Below, one piece after another: positions 49,794-62,000 of a stretch of DNA of 64,000 bases (the first letter of the stretch is position 1; every line of letters begins with the position of its first letter). The notes under the pieces were generated by a model, which saw only the letters and a list, made by a program, of their open reading frames with translations, was not told where the DNA came from and searched no databases. A program made the translations under genes and the position numbers. The DNA comes from Piromyces finnis. Taxonomy: Eukaryota; Neocallimastigomycota; Neocallimastigomycetes; Neocallimastigales; Neocallimastigaceae. Location: contig MCFH01000065.1 of assembly GCA_002104945.1 (NCBI GenBank), forward strand, positions 1 to 64,000, written 5' to 3'.

Positions 49794-52700
49794 TTATTTC
49801 TTTCTATTAAATTTTTTAAGTAGCCCCTTGCAATTTAGATTTTCTTCAGGCTCCCACGAAGCTTCATTAATTGAATACCCTTTCCATTTAATCAGGTATT
49901 GTATTTTTCCGTAATGTCTTCTTTTATCCAGAATTTCTTCAACTTCGTATTCTTCTTCATTGTCAACGGTAATAGGTGGCGGTGGTGGTTGAGATCTTCC
50001 AAATTTATCTTCGACATATTTCTCGAGATTGGATACATGAATAACTGGATGAATCTTAATAGATTTTGGGAGACTTAATTTAAATGTAACATTTGATATT
50101 TTTTCCAAGATTTTGTATGGGCCGAGTTTTCTTGGCTTAAATTTTTTATTTCCTTTGTGGATAATTAAAGAACTATCCAGCCAAACTTTAAAATTCGGAG
50201 CTTCTTTTCTACGTTTGTCAGCATGCTTCTTCTGGGTTTCCATGGCAGATTTTAAATTTTCTTTTAAGGTATTAATTAAAGTTTTAAAATCTCTTGTAAA
50301 CTCTTCTGCTCTTGGGACTTTAGATAAGTCTGGAATAACTGGTGAATATTTTGGATGAAAGCCGTAATTCAAAAAGAATGGAGAAAATTTGGATGATTCT
50401 TGAACCACGTTGTTATAACTAAATTCTGCAAGACTAAGAAAACTTTTCCAATTTGAACCTTTATAATTTGAGAAACATCTTAAATATTGTTCTATAACGG
50501 AGTTCACCCTCTCCGTCTGACCGTTTGATTGATGATGAAATGGAGTAGACAACTTAAGTTCAATGCCAAGGGAGGAACAGATGGATTGGAAGAATTTAGA
50601 AGTAAATTGAGAACCTCTATCCGAGACAATAGATTCAGGTAGGCCATGAAAACGGAAAATATTATCAATAAAGGCTGTGGCTGTTTCGGCGGCGGAAGGA
50701 ATACTTTTGAACGGAATGAGATGAACCATTTTTGTAAGACGATCAACAACAACAAGAATGCAAGTGAAACCAGAAGATGAAGGCAAATCTGTAATGAAAT
50801 CCATTGAAATGGATGACCAAGGACGCTCAGCAATATCAAGAGGATTCAGAAGACCATAAGGTTTATGACGAAAGGTTTTTGAACGACAACAAACTTCACA
50901 AGAACGAACGTAGTCTTTAACATCAGAAGAAATAGAAGGCCACCAGAAGTCTCTAGCAATAAGAGAAGATGTTTTCTTTATTCCGAAATGACCAGCTGAA
51001 GGAGAGTCGTGACAGAGTTTAAGAATTGAAAGACGACAATTTGGAGGAACATAGATTCTGTCAGTAAAAAGGAGAAAACTATTGCTTAAGGAAAATTTGT
51101 CAATTTGAGGGTGAGGTATTGGAGGTTTCCTACAATCAAGATATTCACAGATTTTATTGTAAAAGTCATCATTTATATATTCGGAAAGAAAAGAATCACT
51201 AATGGACGAAACAGAAGTCACAATGGCACAAAAGTTTTCAGGGCGAAGAACATTAAAAGGAACATCAGAAGAGGAATTCGAATTGATAGCATAATCAGGA
51301 CGACGAGATAGAGCATCAGGCTTACCGTTAGAAGAACCAGAACGATAAATAATAACAAAGTTAAATTCAGAGAGAAACAAAGCCCAGCGAACAAGACGTT
51401 GAGACATTTTTTCAGGTTTCTTTTGATAGAGTAAATTTCGATGATCCGAGTAAATCTTAAAAGTAGAAGAAGAGCCTTTAAGTAGATGACGCCATGTTTC
51501 AAGAGCAGCAACGATAGCTACGAGCTCTTTATCATATATTGGATAATTACGTTCAGGACCAGTAAGAGAGCGAGAAAAGAAAGCAACTGGATGGGTCATA
51601 TTATCAATTGGAGAGACTTGCGAGAGAATAGCACCAATGGCAAAGTTACTTGAATCAGTTTCGACTATGAATGGAAGTTCACGATTAGGAAATATAAGAA
51701 CAGGAGCAGAAACAAATAAGGACTTGAGTGAATCGAAAGCATCTTGAGCTTCTTTAGACCATACAAATTTAACATTTTTCTTCAAAAGTTTATGCAAAGG
51801 ATGAGCGATCTTTGCAAAATTTGGAATAAATCGACGGTAGTAGTTCGCAAGACCAAGAAAAGATTGAACCTCTTTAACATTAGATGGAGTAGGCCAGTTT
51901 AAAATAGAAGAAACTTTATTTGGGTCCATGTGAATACCATCAGTAGAAATCCTATGACCAAGGAAATCAATAAAAGAAACAAAAAACTCGCATTTTTCCA
52001 ATTTAGCATAGAGCCCAGCATCCCTCAGGAGTTTCAAAACAGTTTTGACATGAGAAATATGAGATTTATAATCAGAGGAAAAAATAATAATATCATCTAT
52101 GTAAGAGAAAGCGAATTTACCAAGAACGTCTTCAAGAACATCATTAATGAAATGTTGAAAAACAGCAGGTGCATTTTTCAACCCAAAAGGCATCACACAG
52201 TATTCAAAATGACCTAACTTGCAAGTAAAAGCGGTTTTATATTCATCACCACTTTTAATCCTGACCAAGTTATAGGCAGAACGAAGATCCAATTTTGAGA
52301 AAATCTTCCCTTTTCCAAGATGTTCAAGCATATCTTGTATAAGAGGAAGGGGATAAGAATCACGAATAGTTATGGAGTTTAATTGGCGATAGTCAACACA
52401 CATACGAAGTTGACCGTTTTTCTTAGGTACAAACAGAATAGGAGCTCCCGCAGGCGATTTTGATTTTCTAATAAATCCTTTCTTGAGATTTTCTTTTATA
52501 TATTCTTCTAAAGCAATTGATTCGGTTTCTGTTAGAGGATAAATCGGTCCATAAAACAGTTTTGAATTTTCTTTGAGTTTTATTTCACAATCGTATGGAC
52601 GGTGTGGAGGAAGTTTTTCAGCATTAGATTCATTGAAGACATCAGCAAAGTCAGAGAGAACATCCGGAAGTATAATAGAAGAATTGGGTTCTGATTTAGA

Positions 52701-54224
52701 GTTTGAATCGGATTTGAGAATAGAATTGGATTGAATATTAGAATCAGAAAAAGAAGTCAAAACAGAAGTTGGTTCTTGATTTGAGAGAGACGAAGTAGAA
52801 AAGTTAACAGAAGACTTCTTAGAAACAGAATTGTTAATATTTTTTGAAGAACCCGAACAGAGAATAGTACAAGTACGATTAGTTTCGTTTTGAGATTGGA
52901 TGTTTTGTTTATCGACAAATATAGGGTAAGCGAATGAATCATGCGGAGGTTCGTAGGAAGGATCTTCCATTGCAGGAAAAGCAGATCTTTCTTCAGGAAA
53001 TTCAGAGACATTATTGGAGAGTGTTATACAACGATTATAACAGTAATCGGATACAAATGAAATTTTGTTCTTTGTGAAATCGATAGAAGGATTGTGTTCT
53101 TTAAGCCAGTCTATTCCAAGAATACAAGGATAATAAGGTAGATCAGTTACATAGAATTGTGTTCGACAGAGATGATCTTTGTAGCGAAGATTCAAAGGAG
53201 ATGTAATTCCAAAAAGAGATTGTCGACCACCGATACCAACGATATTTGGGAGGTTACCATCATCATGATAAGGAATGTTATTATCGTTACAGTAATCTAC
53301 ATCAATTAAATTAAGTTTGGATCCTGAGTCAATAAGAATATCCGTATTTAGTTCATAAGAAAGTTTAAATTTAGTTGTCATTTTATTATGAGTTTTGTTT
53401 TCTTCTTTAGGAGCGGATATAAGTGTGGGAATAGATATTAGTGAAGGATTTTCACGATCTTTATTCTTTCTTTTTGGACAATTATTAATCTTATGACTTG
53501 AAGCACCACAATACACACAAAGATTTTCTTTCTTTCTTCTTTCCTTTTCTTCGTTTGAGATAGGGCCATGGTTATTCCTGTTTGTAATGGACTTTGTTAT
53601 TTTTGAAGAGTGATGAAAAGATCTTTTCTTTCGGTTTTGGTCATTGTTTGAACCAGAAGGGAAAAAGGTATGGTGTGTAGATAATCTTGAATCGATTCTT
53701 GAAGCAATAGTCTGTAATGAAAGAAGATCCCTAGGACCCGGAAACATTTCCAAAATACGAACTGCAACTTGTTGATTAAGGCCAGCTATAAATGCATCCA
53801 TTTTGGCTTGTTCATTCCAGTTTGATTCATCAGCATAGCGGTTAAATTCCAAGATATAGCCTCTAATTCCTCCTAATCGGCGTTGTTTTAAGGTTCTAAG
53901 CATTTGATTTGCAACATAGGTAGCATCGTTATAACCATAAAAAGCCTTAAATCTGTCAACAAAAGCTTGGTAGTTATTAAGACACGGATCATGGTTGTTT
54001 ATAAGAGTAGCAGCCCAATTCATAGCGTCCCCATAAAGTCTTGATATTATATAGAGAATTTTGGTTGCGTCGTCTTGATACCGTTCAGGATATAGCATAA
54101 ACACTAGCTCCACCTTAGCTAAGAAACCCTTCAGATACCTGCGATCCCCTGCAAAACCATCCTTAAGAGTTGCGTTTTCGAAAATATTATTATTATCCAT
54201 GTGGTTGTTTTCGTTCTCTTCCAT
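49794..54224 (-). CDS. gag-pol: Element 2 Gag-Pol polyprotein (1476 aa, intact)
   Basis: One continuous frame. Residues about 1-230: Gag. Zinc knuckle [14 protein letters not shown] (about 232-245). Aspartic protease with DSG triad ([13 protein letters not shown]). RT with [11 protein letters not shown] (YIDD). RNase H ([35 protein letters not shown]). Integrase with HHCC finger ([14 protein letters not shown] ... CEVCC) and DDE core ([35 protein letters not shown]). Chromodomain at the C-terminus ([20 protein letters not shown], then IKWKGY...ASWEPEENL), which in chromoviruses guides integration to modified histones. Compared with element 1, a few residues are missing in frame before VWLDSSL. 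Gag and Pol are made as one protein, so their ratio must be set after translation, unlike element 3. Confidence 0.96.
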   Translation of the reverse strand: MEENENNHMDNNNIFENATLKDGFAGDRRYLKGFLAKVELVFMLYPERYQDDATKILYIISRLYGDAMNWAATLINNHDPCLNNYQAFVDRFKAFYGYNDATYVANQMLRTLKQRRLGGIRGYILEFNRYADESNWNEQAKMDAFIAGLNQQVAVRILEMFPGPRDLLSLQTIASRIDSRLSTHHTFFPSGSNNDQNRKKRSFHHSSKITKSITNRNNHGPISNEEKERRKKENLCVYCGASSHKINNCPKRKNKDRENPSLISIPTLISAPKEENKTHNKMTTKFKLSYELNTDILIDSGSKLNLIDVDYCNDNNIPYHDDGNLPNIVGIGGRQSLFGITSPLNLRYKDHLCRTQFYVTDLPYYPCILGIDWLKEHNPSIDFTKNKISFVSDYCYNRCITLSNNVSEFPEERSAFPAMEDPSYEPPHDSFAYPIFVDKQNIQSQNETNRTCTILCSGSSKNINNSVSKKSSVNFSTSSLSNQEPTSVLTSFSDSNIQSNSILKSDSNSKSEPNSSIILPDVLSDFADVFNESNAEKLPPHRPYDCEIKLKENSKLFYGPIYPLTETESIALEEYIKENLKKGFIRKSKSPAGAPILFVPKKNGQLRMCVDYRQLNSITIRDSYPLPLIQDMLEHLGKGKIFSKLDLRSAYNLVRIKSGDEYKTAFTCKLGHFEYCVMPFGLKNAPAVFQHFINDVLEDVLGKFAFSYIDDIIIFSSDYKSHISHVKTVLKLLRDAGLYAKLEKCEFFVSFIDFLGHRISTDGIHMDPNKVSSILNWPTPSNVKEVQSFLGLANYYRRFIPNFAKIAHPLHKLLKKNVKFVWSKEAQDAFDSLKSLFVSAPVLIFPNRELPFIVETDSSNFAIGAILSQVSPIDNMTHPVAFFSRSLTGPERNYPIYDKELVAIVAALETWRHLLKGSSSTFKIYSDHRNLLYQKKPEKMSQRLVRWALFLSEFNFVIIYRSGSSNGKPDALSRRPDYAINSNSSSDVPFNVLRPENFCAIVTSVSSISDSFLSEYINDDFYNKICEYLDCRKPPIPHPQIDKFSLSNSFLLFTDRIYVPPNCRLSILKLCHDSPSAGHFGIKKTSSLIARDFWWPSISSDVKDYVRSCEVCCRSKTFRHKPYGLLNPLDIAERPWSSISMDFITDLPSSSGFTCILVVVDRLTKMVHLIPFKSIPSAAETATAFIDNIFRFHGLPESIVSDRGSQFTSKFFQSICSSLGIELKLSTPFHHQSNGQTERVNSVIEQYLRCFSNYKGSNWKSFLSLAEFSYNNVVQESSKFSPFFLNYGFHPKYSPVIPDLSKVPRAEEFTRDFKTLINTLKENLKSAMETQKKHADKRRKEAPNFKVWLDSSLIIHKGNKKFKPRKLGPYKILEKISNVTFKLSLPKSIKIHPVIHVSNLEKYVEDKFGRSQPPPPPITVDNEEEYEVEEILDKRRHYGKIQYLIKWKGYSINEASWEPEENLNCKGLLKKFNRKK

Positions 54225-55115
54225 AGTACTTATGATGTTTTCTTTAATAAGCTTTAATAAATTTGTAAAAATAATAGAATAAAGTATTTAATTATATTTA
54301 TTAATTGAGTAAATCTTTTTATTAAATAATAATACAAACCAGATTATATAGTGTTAAACCATCAAATATATAACCTGTTTTATTCTTTATAATAAGTCCT
54401 TCGTAGCTCTTCACGATAACACGTATAAAGTCGATTGTTAATATTAATTAAATTAATAAAAGAAAGGAACGGTGTAAAAATTTTTTTTAGTGTCTAACTT
54501 ATTGTTAGCAATAAAAATTATTACAGGTTTTCTTTCCCTATATCAACCTTATCCGAACGTAGAAGTATTATGTATAAGAGTTTAACTTCTCACGCTAAAG
54601 GAGTTATAAAGAATATTATTTTATTTTATTACAATTTTAATAAATTGTCTTAACAATTAATAATTATAATTAAAAATTAGAAATTGTTTTATTAGAAAAC
54701 TTAATTTTAAAATGTATTAATTAAGAAATATTATTTTATTAAAGTAAGGCATTTCCGGCTATTTTCCGGTCTATAATCAAACAGCAAAAGATAGTATACA
54801 ACTATAAATCTCACGCCAGCTTGCTTATTACAGCGTCTTGTACGTGGTGTACCTCGGATTCTCCTACTTCCTTATTCAAAGTAGAATAGCTCAGAGCCTG
54901 CCAACCCAATTATTGTACAGGTTAAACTCGATCCCGTTAATCTTTTACTTTTTATAGTTTGAATTATATACCGCTTCTAAAGCGTACTAATTCTACTACT
55001 TTAAGTAAAAATATTTCTTTAAAGAAAAGCTTCAACAATAAAACTTAAAAGTTTTATCTATAACAATTCCTTAAACACTAAGGTATTAAGCTTTTATATT
55101 ATAAGGAGATTTTAT
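54225..55115 (-). other. Element 2 leader, 891 bp
   Basis: Between 5' LTR and gag; no ORF. Less A+T-rich than most of the window, with segments such as CCGGCTATTTTCCGGTC. No TGG-type primer-binding site abuts the LTR: on the minus strand the LTR is followed by ATAAAATCTCC. Confidence 0.75.
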
Positions 55116-55554
55116 TGTAAAGAAATGTGTCTTTAACAATAAAACAAATTATAATATTTACTAAATAACTTAGTAATATTAACACTTTAAAATATTCTGT
55201 AAATTATTAATTTATAAAAATATCATTAAAAACACATAGAATTTAACTTAATAAGTTAGTGTTTAATAATATAATTATTTATTAATAAAATCTCGATTCT
55301 TTAAAATATTTGGGAAAATTCACTCGTATTTATACTAAAAATTTTTTAAATTAATTTATAAAATTTTTTCAACTTAAAATTCTTAACCAATCAATAATCT
55401 TCATATAAAATAAAATTTAAAAATAAAATAAAATAAAATAAAATTATAATTTTTTTAAAATAGTATCTATGAGGTCTCGAACTAGTGTCATTCAGACTCA
55501 AAGTCTTAGCTACTAACCACTAAGACAATTTAGTTATTTCTAGTATTCGTTACA
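55116..55554 (-). repeat. Element 2, 5' LTR (439 bp)
   Basis: See element 2. Contains a tRNA-like module at 55469-55537. Confidence 0.95.
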
Positions 55555-55559
55555 TCTGC

Positions 55560-55641
55560 CATCAAATTCTTGAGAGAGAATAGCACCGACAGCATAATTA
55601 CTAGCATCAGTTTCTACAATAAATTGTTTATTACTATCCGC
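55560..55641 (-). pseudogene. Element 4 Pol, short middle piece (RNase H start)
   Basis: Minus strand reads DSNKQFIVETDASNYAVGAI and continues to SQEFDG, the RNase H start, lying between the element 2 insertion and a solo LTR. Confidence 0.9.
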
Positions 55642-57121
55642 TGTAAAAGTTTATAAAAAACAGATTATAAAATTTTACAATAAAACATAAAACACGAAAT
55701 AAATAAAAAGAAACAAGAAAAACAAAATCTATTTAAAAATATCTCTTTTATTAATTTTATTTAGTTATTAACTAAATAATAGTCAATAACAATTACATCG
55801 TTTTAATAAAGAAATTTTACATGTATTTATATTTTTCGTAAATTATATTTTAATATACTATTCTATTTAATTATACATATATTCAATATAAAATAAACAA
55901 AACTAATTTAATACTAATTTAATTAAATAATAAAATAATAAAACTAAACTAAAACTAATTAAATAAACTTTTGATTCAATTTGAGTAAACTGCAAATTGA
56001 ATACAGTCCATGTATTACCTATTGTAAAATATTAATCTTAAAACAGATTATATATTTAACAATAAAACAATTAAACACACGATAAAATAAAAATAGGAGT
56101 TTCTTTTTAAAAATTATCTTCTTTATTAATGGTTAGAAATAAAATAACAATTACATCGATTCAATTGATAAAATTTACATGTATTTATATTTTTTCGTAA
56201 TTATATTCTAATATATTATTCTATTTAAATAAACATATATTTAATATAAAATAAACAAAACTAATCTAATTAAATAATAAAATAATAAAACTAAACTAAA
56301 ACTAATTCATTATACTTTTAATTCAATTTGAGTAAACTCAAAATTGAATAAAGCTCAGGTATTATCTATAAATTAATTAAATATTATTAATACTATTCTT
56401 AATATATTTCCTATTGAAATATAAACACATCTATTTTTAAAACTCAGTTAAAATTATTAAACTATTCTAAATTTAAATAAGAAAGTATATTATTATTAAA
56501 CTATTCTAAAATTAAATAAAAAGTATTTAAAAAATATTTTAATTATTTAAAATATTTAGAATATTTAAATTTAATTAAAATTCTTTTATTCCTTAAATTT
56601 AAATATTTATCTTAATTTAAATTTAACGGAATTATTATAAAATAATTTATTATTAAATTATTCCATAAAATTTATTCAAAAATTTTATAATAAGTTTTAC
56701 TAAATATTAATTTATTATTTAATAATTAATAATTAATTATTAAATAATCTAAAGATATATATTATATCTTTACACCTATATATTAATTAAATATTAACAA
56801 TACTATTTAATATATATTTATAATCAAAAATGCTAATTTCAAACTACGCTAAAGTTATTAAACTAATTTTAATTAAATAAAAACTTTTTTAAGATTTAAT
56901 TTGAATATTTAAAATATTTAAATTTAATTATCCATTAATTTAAATATTTATCCAAATTTCATTTGTAACTTTGATATTTTAAAATTAATCTTTATTTAAT
57001 TATTCCATAAAATTTATACAATAAATTTTATAAATAATTTTTTATTAAAATATCAAAATTATTATTCAATAATTATTAATTAATTATTAAATAATTTAAA
57101 GATATACTTTATATCTTTACA
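55642..57121 (-). mobile_element. Solo LTR of an F-related family in element 4, itself interrupted
   Basis: Termini TGTAAAAG...CTTTACA; imperfect duplication TCCGC/TCCTC (55637-55641, 57122-57126). After removal of the inner LTR and one TSD it is about 723 bp. Removing it keeps the element 4 frame. Confidence 0.85.
56023..56774 (-). mobile_element. Inner solo LTR (family F, 752 bp)
   Basis: Termini TGTAAAAT...CTTTACA; perfect 5-bp duplication CCTAT (56018-56022 and 56775-56779). It is the reverse complement of the same family as 45474-46224. Confidence 0.92.
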
Positions 57122-59706
57122 TCCTCATGTTTCAGAATAGGAGCTGACGTGAACAGAGTTTTTAATAAAATAAAAGCGTCCTGATCTTCTTTCACCCAGT
57201 TAAAAGCAACATTCTTTCTAGTGAGTTTGTGAAGAGGGTTTGCAATTTTAGCAAAGTCTTTAATAAAAATTCTGTAATAGTTGCATAAACCAATAAAAGA
57301 CTGAACCTCTTTAACATTCTTGGGAACCGGCCAATCGAGAATTGCTTTAACTTTATTTTCGTCCATTTGTAACCCATCTTTTGAAATGACATATCCAAGA
57401 AAAGTGGTTTTCTCAACATCAAACTCGCATTTTTCTAATTTAACATAGAGGTTATTTTCAAGTAGTTTCTTAAGTACCTTTTTAACATGTTCATGATGTT
57501 CTTCGATATTATTAGAATAAATAAGAATATCATCAATTTATGAGATAACAAAATCGTCTAAATAGTCACTAAGAACATCGTTAATGAAGTGTTGAAAAGT
57601 TGCAGATGCATTCTATAATCCAAAAGGAATAATCAGATATTCAAAATGTCCATATCTAGTACGAAAAGCCGTTTTGTATTCGTCACCTTCTTTAATACGA
57701 ACAAGATTATAAGCGGATTTAAGATCTAATTTAATAAAAATCTTAGCATTTTTCACCCTATCCAAAAGGTCACTAATTAAAGGTAAAGGATATGAATTAC
57801 GAATGGTAATATCATTCAACTTTCTATAATCGATACAAAGTCTTAGGGAGCCATCCTTCTTTTTAACAAATAAAATTGGGGCACCAGCAGGAGACGATGA
57901 TTTCCTAATAAAACCTTTATTTAAATTATCATCAATATATTTTTTAAGTTCCTCTCTTTCAACTTCAGTTAATGGATACAAAGGTCCATAAAATAAAGTC
58001 GAATCATCTTTAAGTTTGATTTCACAATCATAAGATCTATGAGGAGGTAACACTTCACAATTTTTTTCATTAAACACTTCACTAAATTCTAAATATTGGG
58101 TTGGTACGGCGACCAATTTATCTTTATTAATATCTTTTCCATTATTATTATTATTACTACATGATTCGTTATCATTATTACATGTTTCATTAATTTTTGT
58201 TACAATACATTTAACTTTTTTATTAAAACTAATATATTCATCATCGCTATCATCTTCATCATTGATGGTTCTAACAAGGCGGCCTTTAACATATTCTTTT
58301 TCTTCATTGTTTGGGACAGAGGGATCTACTTTTGGCTTTTTGGTCAAGCTTCGGTCGAGAACATCATGATCTAACTGATCATTCTTTGACTTCTTTCTTG
58401 GTTTTCTCTTTCTTTTGCCTTTATTACAATGTCTGGCACAATAACCAGAACTAAAAGCGATTTTCTTAGAGTCGTAGAAAGCATTTGGATTATGCTTCTT
58501 TATCCACGGCAAACCAAGAATAACATCAACACCGGGGACTTGTAATCCATAAAGTTGAATTACTTCGAAGTGATTTTTGCAACGGAGCATGCACTTCTCA
58601 GTCCTTTCCCAAACACTAACAACTCCATCACTAACACCTGAAACACGGAATGGTTCCACTTTTTCCAAATTAATACCAAGGTCTTCAGCAAGACTTGGAT
58701 TAATGAAATTTAATTCAGAACCGGAATCAATTAAAACCTTAATTTTAACTTCCGAAACTTCATTGGTACTCAAGTAAAAATCCACAAGGTTTAAATCACT
58801 TTTCACTCCCTTGACTCCAACTTTGTAAATTTTTGGATTAACAATTTTTGGAGTCCTTTCTTTAACAATTCTTAACACTTTTCTGGGCTTTACTCTATTA
58901 GGACAATTAAATTTTAAATGTCCCGGTTGTTTACAAAGAAAACATAACCCTTTTTTCTTTTCTTCTTCAAAGTTATCTATGTTTTCATTGTAATTTTTAC
59001 TTGATCCTTGGATATTCACATACCTTCTACGCTTGTTTTCTCAACTAATTCTAAATACATCCACATCCATAGGATCATCAGCCCTTCTACTATTAAAATA
59101 AAATTCACTAAGCGAATTTCTTTTCATCATATCTTCAACTAAAATAGTTGAAGAAATCAATTGTTCAATTGAAGTTGGGTTTGATTCAATGAAAGCCAAC
59201 TTCTCCCTAAGTGGTGGTAATAAACCTTTCAGAAACATGTAGATTTTTGCGCTATCATTAAAGCTTGAATTTTGGCTAATACGTTGAAACTCGGTAATGT
59301 AATCTAATACCTGACCAAGTTTCCTTTGGCCAAGATTATCTAATTTTCCGTTAGCTACAACGGTATCGTATCTATAACTGCCAAAATTAGCCTTCAACCT
59401 ATCTACAAATTCATCATAATGATTTAAAACCCCACTATTATTCTTCATCAACACTGAAGCCCATTCCAAAGGTTTACCAGAGAAGTATGATATAACGAAG
59501 TCGACCTTGACTCGATCTGTATTATACAGTGTCGGTCGAGTACGAAATACCAACTCCACTCTAGTTAAAAATCCATCTAATCCACGTTGTTTACCAGAGA
59601 ATATCGGTGGAGCATTAATAATGTTCCCCGAGTTCCCGGAAACACCCACATTCCTATCACCCATTTCCAAATTCAAATTTTCAAATTCACTAATTAAACC
59701 CTCCAA
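57122..59706 (-). pseudogene. Element 4 Gag, protease and RT
   Basis: One frame from ATG at 59706 with three nonsense codons: TGA at 59041-59043 (end of Gag), TAG at 57613-57615 (PFGL-stop-NASATFQ, Lys expected) and TAA at 57538-57540 exactly at the Tyr of the RT catalytic YIDD box (S-stop-IDD). Gag is 221 aa; the zinc knuckle [14 protein letters not shown] and the protease triad DSG ([12 protein letters not shown]) are preserved. An acidic, Asn-rich spacer (about 58130-58290) separates protease and RT. Confidence 0.92.
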
Positions 59707-60080
59707 CTTACTAAAATAAATAAAATGTTTTCTTACTACTATTTCAAGTAAGTAATTTTTTTTTTTTTTTTTTTTTTTTTAATTATTTATAAAAGATAAT
59801 TTTAGTATATCTAACAATACAAAAGTTATTCAGACGCGTTCTGCAAAAGCAGTGTCGAACAAGTTTTGTACTACTAATCAATCCTTAATGGTTATTCTTG
59901 GTCCTTTCTTCCCACTCGGCGGCTGTAGATTCAATTTCAACCCAGTAGTTATTCCTTCTTTTTTCTTCTTTTACTCGGCGATAGACTCAATTTCAACTCA
60001 GTAGTTATTCCTTCTTTTCCTTCTTTTACTCGGCGGTAGATACCCTAACGTATTCTTGGTTTTCGTTAGGTAATTGTTAT
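59707..60080 (-). repeat. Element 4 leader with 55-57 bp tandem repeats
   Basis: At 59916-60046 about two and a half copies of a unit with TCGGCGGTAGA and CAGTAGTTATTCCTTC; a poly-T tract at 59759-59780. Confidence 0.8.
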
Positions 60081-60684
60081 TGTAATGTTGACACAGAAAG
60101 AATAGATTAGGATATCTATTCTATTACAATAACACTAAATTTAAAATAAAAATAAAAAATTGTTTTATTAAAAATATCTTTTATTATAATAGAATTTTAA
60201 TAATAACAATTACATCGATAAAATGATGAAAAATATCTTCTATTTATATTTTTCCTAAATACATTTATATTATATTATAACTATTTATTTCTTATATATT
60301 ATTATTTAAAATCTACACTAAAATCTTAATTATTAATAAATATTTAAACTATAACTATTTTTAGTAAAATACAATTGGCAATTCAAATTAAGTACTATTC
60401 AATTTGAATATGTGCCCATGTATTATTGATATATTAATCATTTATTATTTATTTATTTCTATGAAAAAACAATACTAAAACTAGGGATTTAAATTGAGAA
60501 TATTAATTTACTTGTTAAACATTAAAAATAAACTAATAATTTATTTTGTTTTAAACTTTAATTATTAATAAATAAATTATGTCTCATTTTCTTTTTCTGA
60601 ATATAATTTGTGTAACTTAAACAATAATACTTGTGGCTTAAGTTACATTAAAGATATCAAACAGAGGCGTTTGATATCTTTACA
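60081..60684 (-). repeat. Element 4, 5' LTR (604 bp, family D)
   Basis: Starts TGTAATGTTGACACAG and ends GATATCTTTACA on the plus strand. Contains two strong hairpins: AGAATAGAT...ATCTATTCT near one end and, at the other, AAAGATATCAAAC-AGAGGC-GTTTGATATCTTT (13-bp perfect arms). Confidence 0.9.
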
Positions 60685-61410
60685 ATATCTTTAGGTTATT
60701 TAATAATTAAATATTAATTATTAAATAATAAATATTTAGTAAAATTAATTAAAATTTTTGAATAAATTATTATGAAATAATTTAATAATAAATTATTTTA
60801 TAATTCCGTTAAAATTAAGATAAATATTTAAATTTAAGGAATGAAAGAATTTTAATTAAATTTATATATTTCAAATATTTTAAATAATTAAAATATTTTT
60901 TTTAAATATTTTTTATTTAAATTTAGAATAGCTTAATAATTTAACTTAGTTTTATAAATAGATTTGTTTATATTTCAATAGGAAATATATTAAGAATAGT
61001 ATTGATAATATTAAATTAATTTATAGATAATACATGGACTTTATTCAATTTTGAGTTTACTCAAATTGAATTAAAAGTATAATGAATTAGTTTTAGTTTA
61101 GTTTTGTTGTTTTATTATTTAATTAGATTAGTGTTGTTTATTTTATATTAAATATATGTTATTTAAATAGAATAATATATTAGAATATAATTATGAAAAA
61201 ATATAAATATATGTAATTTTTGTTTATTAAATCGATGTAATCGTTATTTTCAATTTTTTAATTATTAATTATTATATAGTTATTAATATTTTTAAGAGTT
61301 TAATAAAAATGTTTTTTTAAATAAATTTAATATTTTATTTTTTATTTTTGTGTTAATAAAAATTTTTTTGTTTTAAGTATAAAATCTGTTTTAAATTTTA
61401 TACTTTTACA
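60685..61410 (+). repeat. Family F LTR, 5' truncated
   Basis: Follows 45474-46224 from its 5' part onward (missing the first bases) and ends CTTTTACA. Directly abuts the element 4 LTR. Confidence 0.75.
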
Positions 61411-62000
61411 GTAACATTAAGAATTTTTTAGTGCCATTTATTATTTTAGTTTAGAATAGTTCATAAAAATTTAAAAGTATGGAATTAAGCTTTTAAAATT
61501 TGAAAATATTATTTAAATAACAAAATTCTTTTATTCTTACTTAAATATTTATTTTAATTTAAATATTAATTTTAAAATATCAAAATTAAAATTGAAATTT
61601 GGATAAATATTTAAATTAATGGAGAATTAAATTTAAATATCTTAAATATTCAAATTGAATCTTAAAAAAGTTTAATGACTTTAGCGTAGTTTTAAATTAG
61701 CATTTTTTTAATAGTAAATATATAATAAATAGTATTATTAATATTTAATTAATAAGTAATAAATGAACTGTATTCAATTTGTAGCTTGCTAAAATTGAAT
61801 CAAACGTTTAATGTTTTACTATTTTATTAATATTTAGAATAGTTTTGTTTATTTTATAAATGTTTTTGAATAAAATAATATATTAAAATAATTTATACAT
61901 TTAAATATTTATTGAATCTAATTGCTTTTTAATAAATCAATAATTAAAAAAGTTTAAAATTTTTTTATGAAATGTCTAAAAATTAAATGAAAACAAAAAA
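61411..62000 (+). repeat. Diverged F-related LTR fragment
   Basis: Segments such as TAATGACTTTAGCGTAGTTT match the reverse complement of the outer solo LTR (56800-57121). Boundaries unclear. Confidence 0.55.

Larger units (their letters stand above)
49049..55554 (-). mobile_element. Element 2: intact Ty3/gypsy chromovirus-type retrotransposon
   Basis: 6506 bp with LTRs 49049-49487 and 55116-55554, both 439 bp and, as far as compared, identical; termini TGTAAAG...CGTTACA. 5-bp duplication TCTGC (49044-49048 and 55555-55559). Inserted in the RNase H region of element 4. A single long Gag-Pol frame has no stop or frameshift. Together these make it young and possibly able to move. Confidence 0.96.
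45099..60684 (-). mobile_element. Element 4: old Ty3/gypsy retrotransposon carrying five later insertions
   Basis: 3' LTR: 45099-45141 plus 46508-47081; 5' LTR: 60081-60684 (604 bp). The coding region is in pieces: 59706-57122, 55641-55560 and 49048-47118. All pieces fall in one frame after removing the insertions together with one copy of each TSD. I do not see a matching duplication at the outer ends (TTAAC and ATATC), so an end may be rearranged. Confidence 0.85.
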
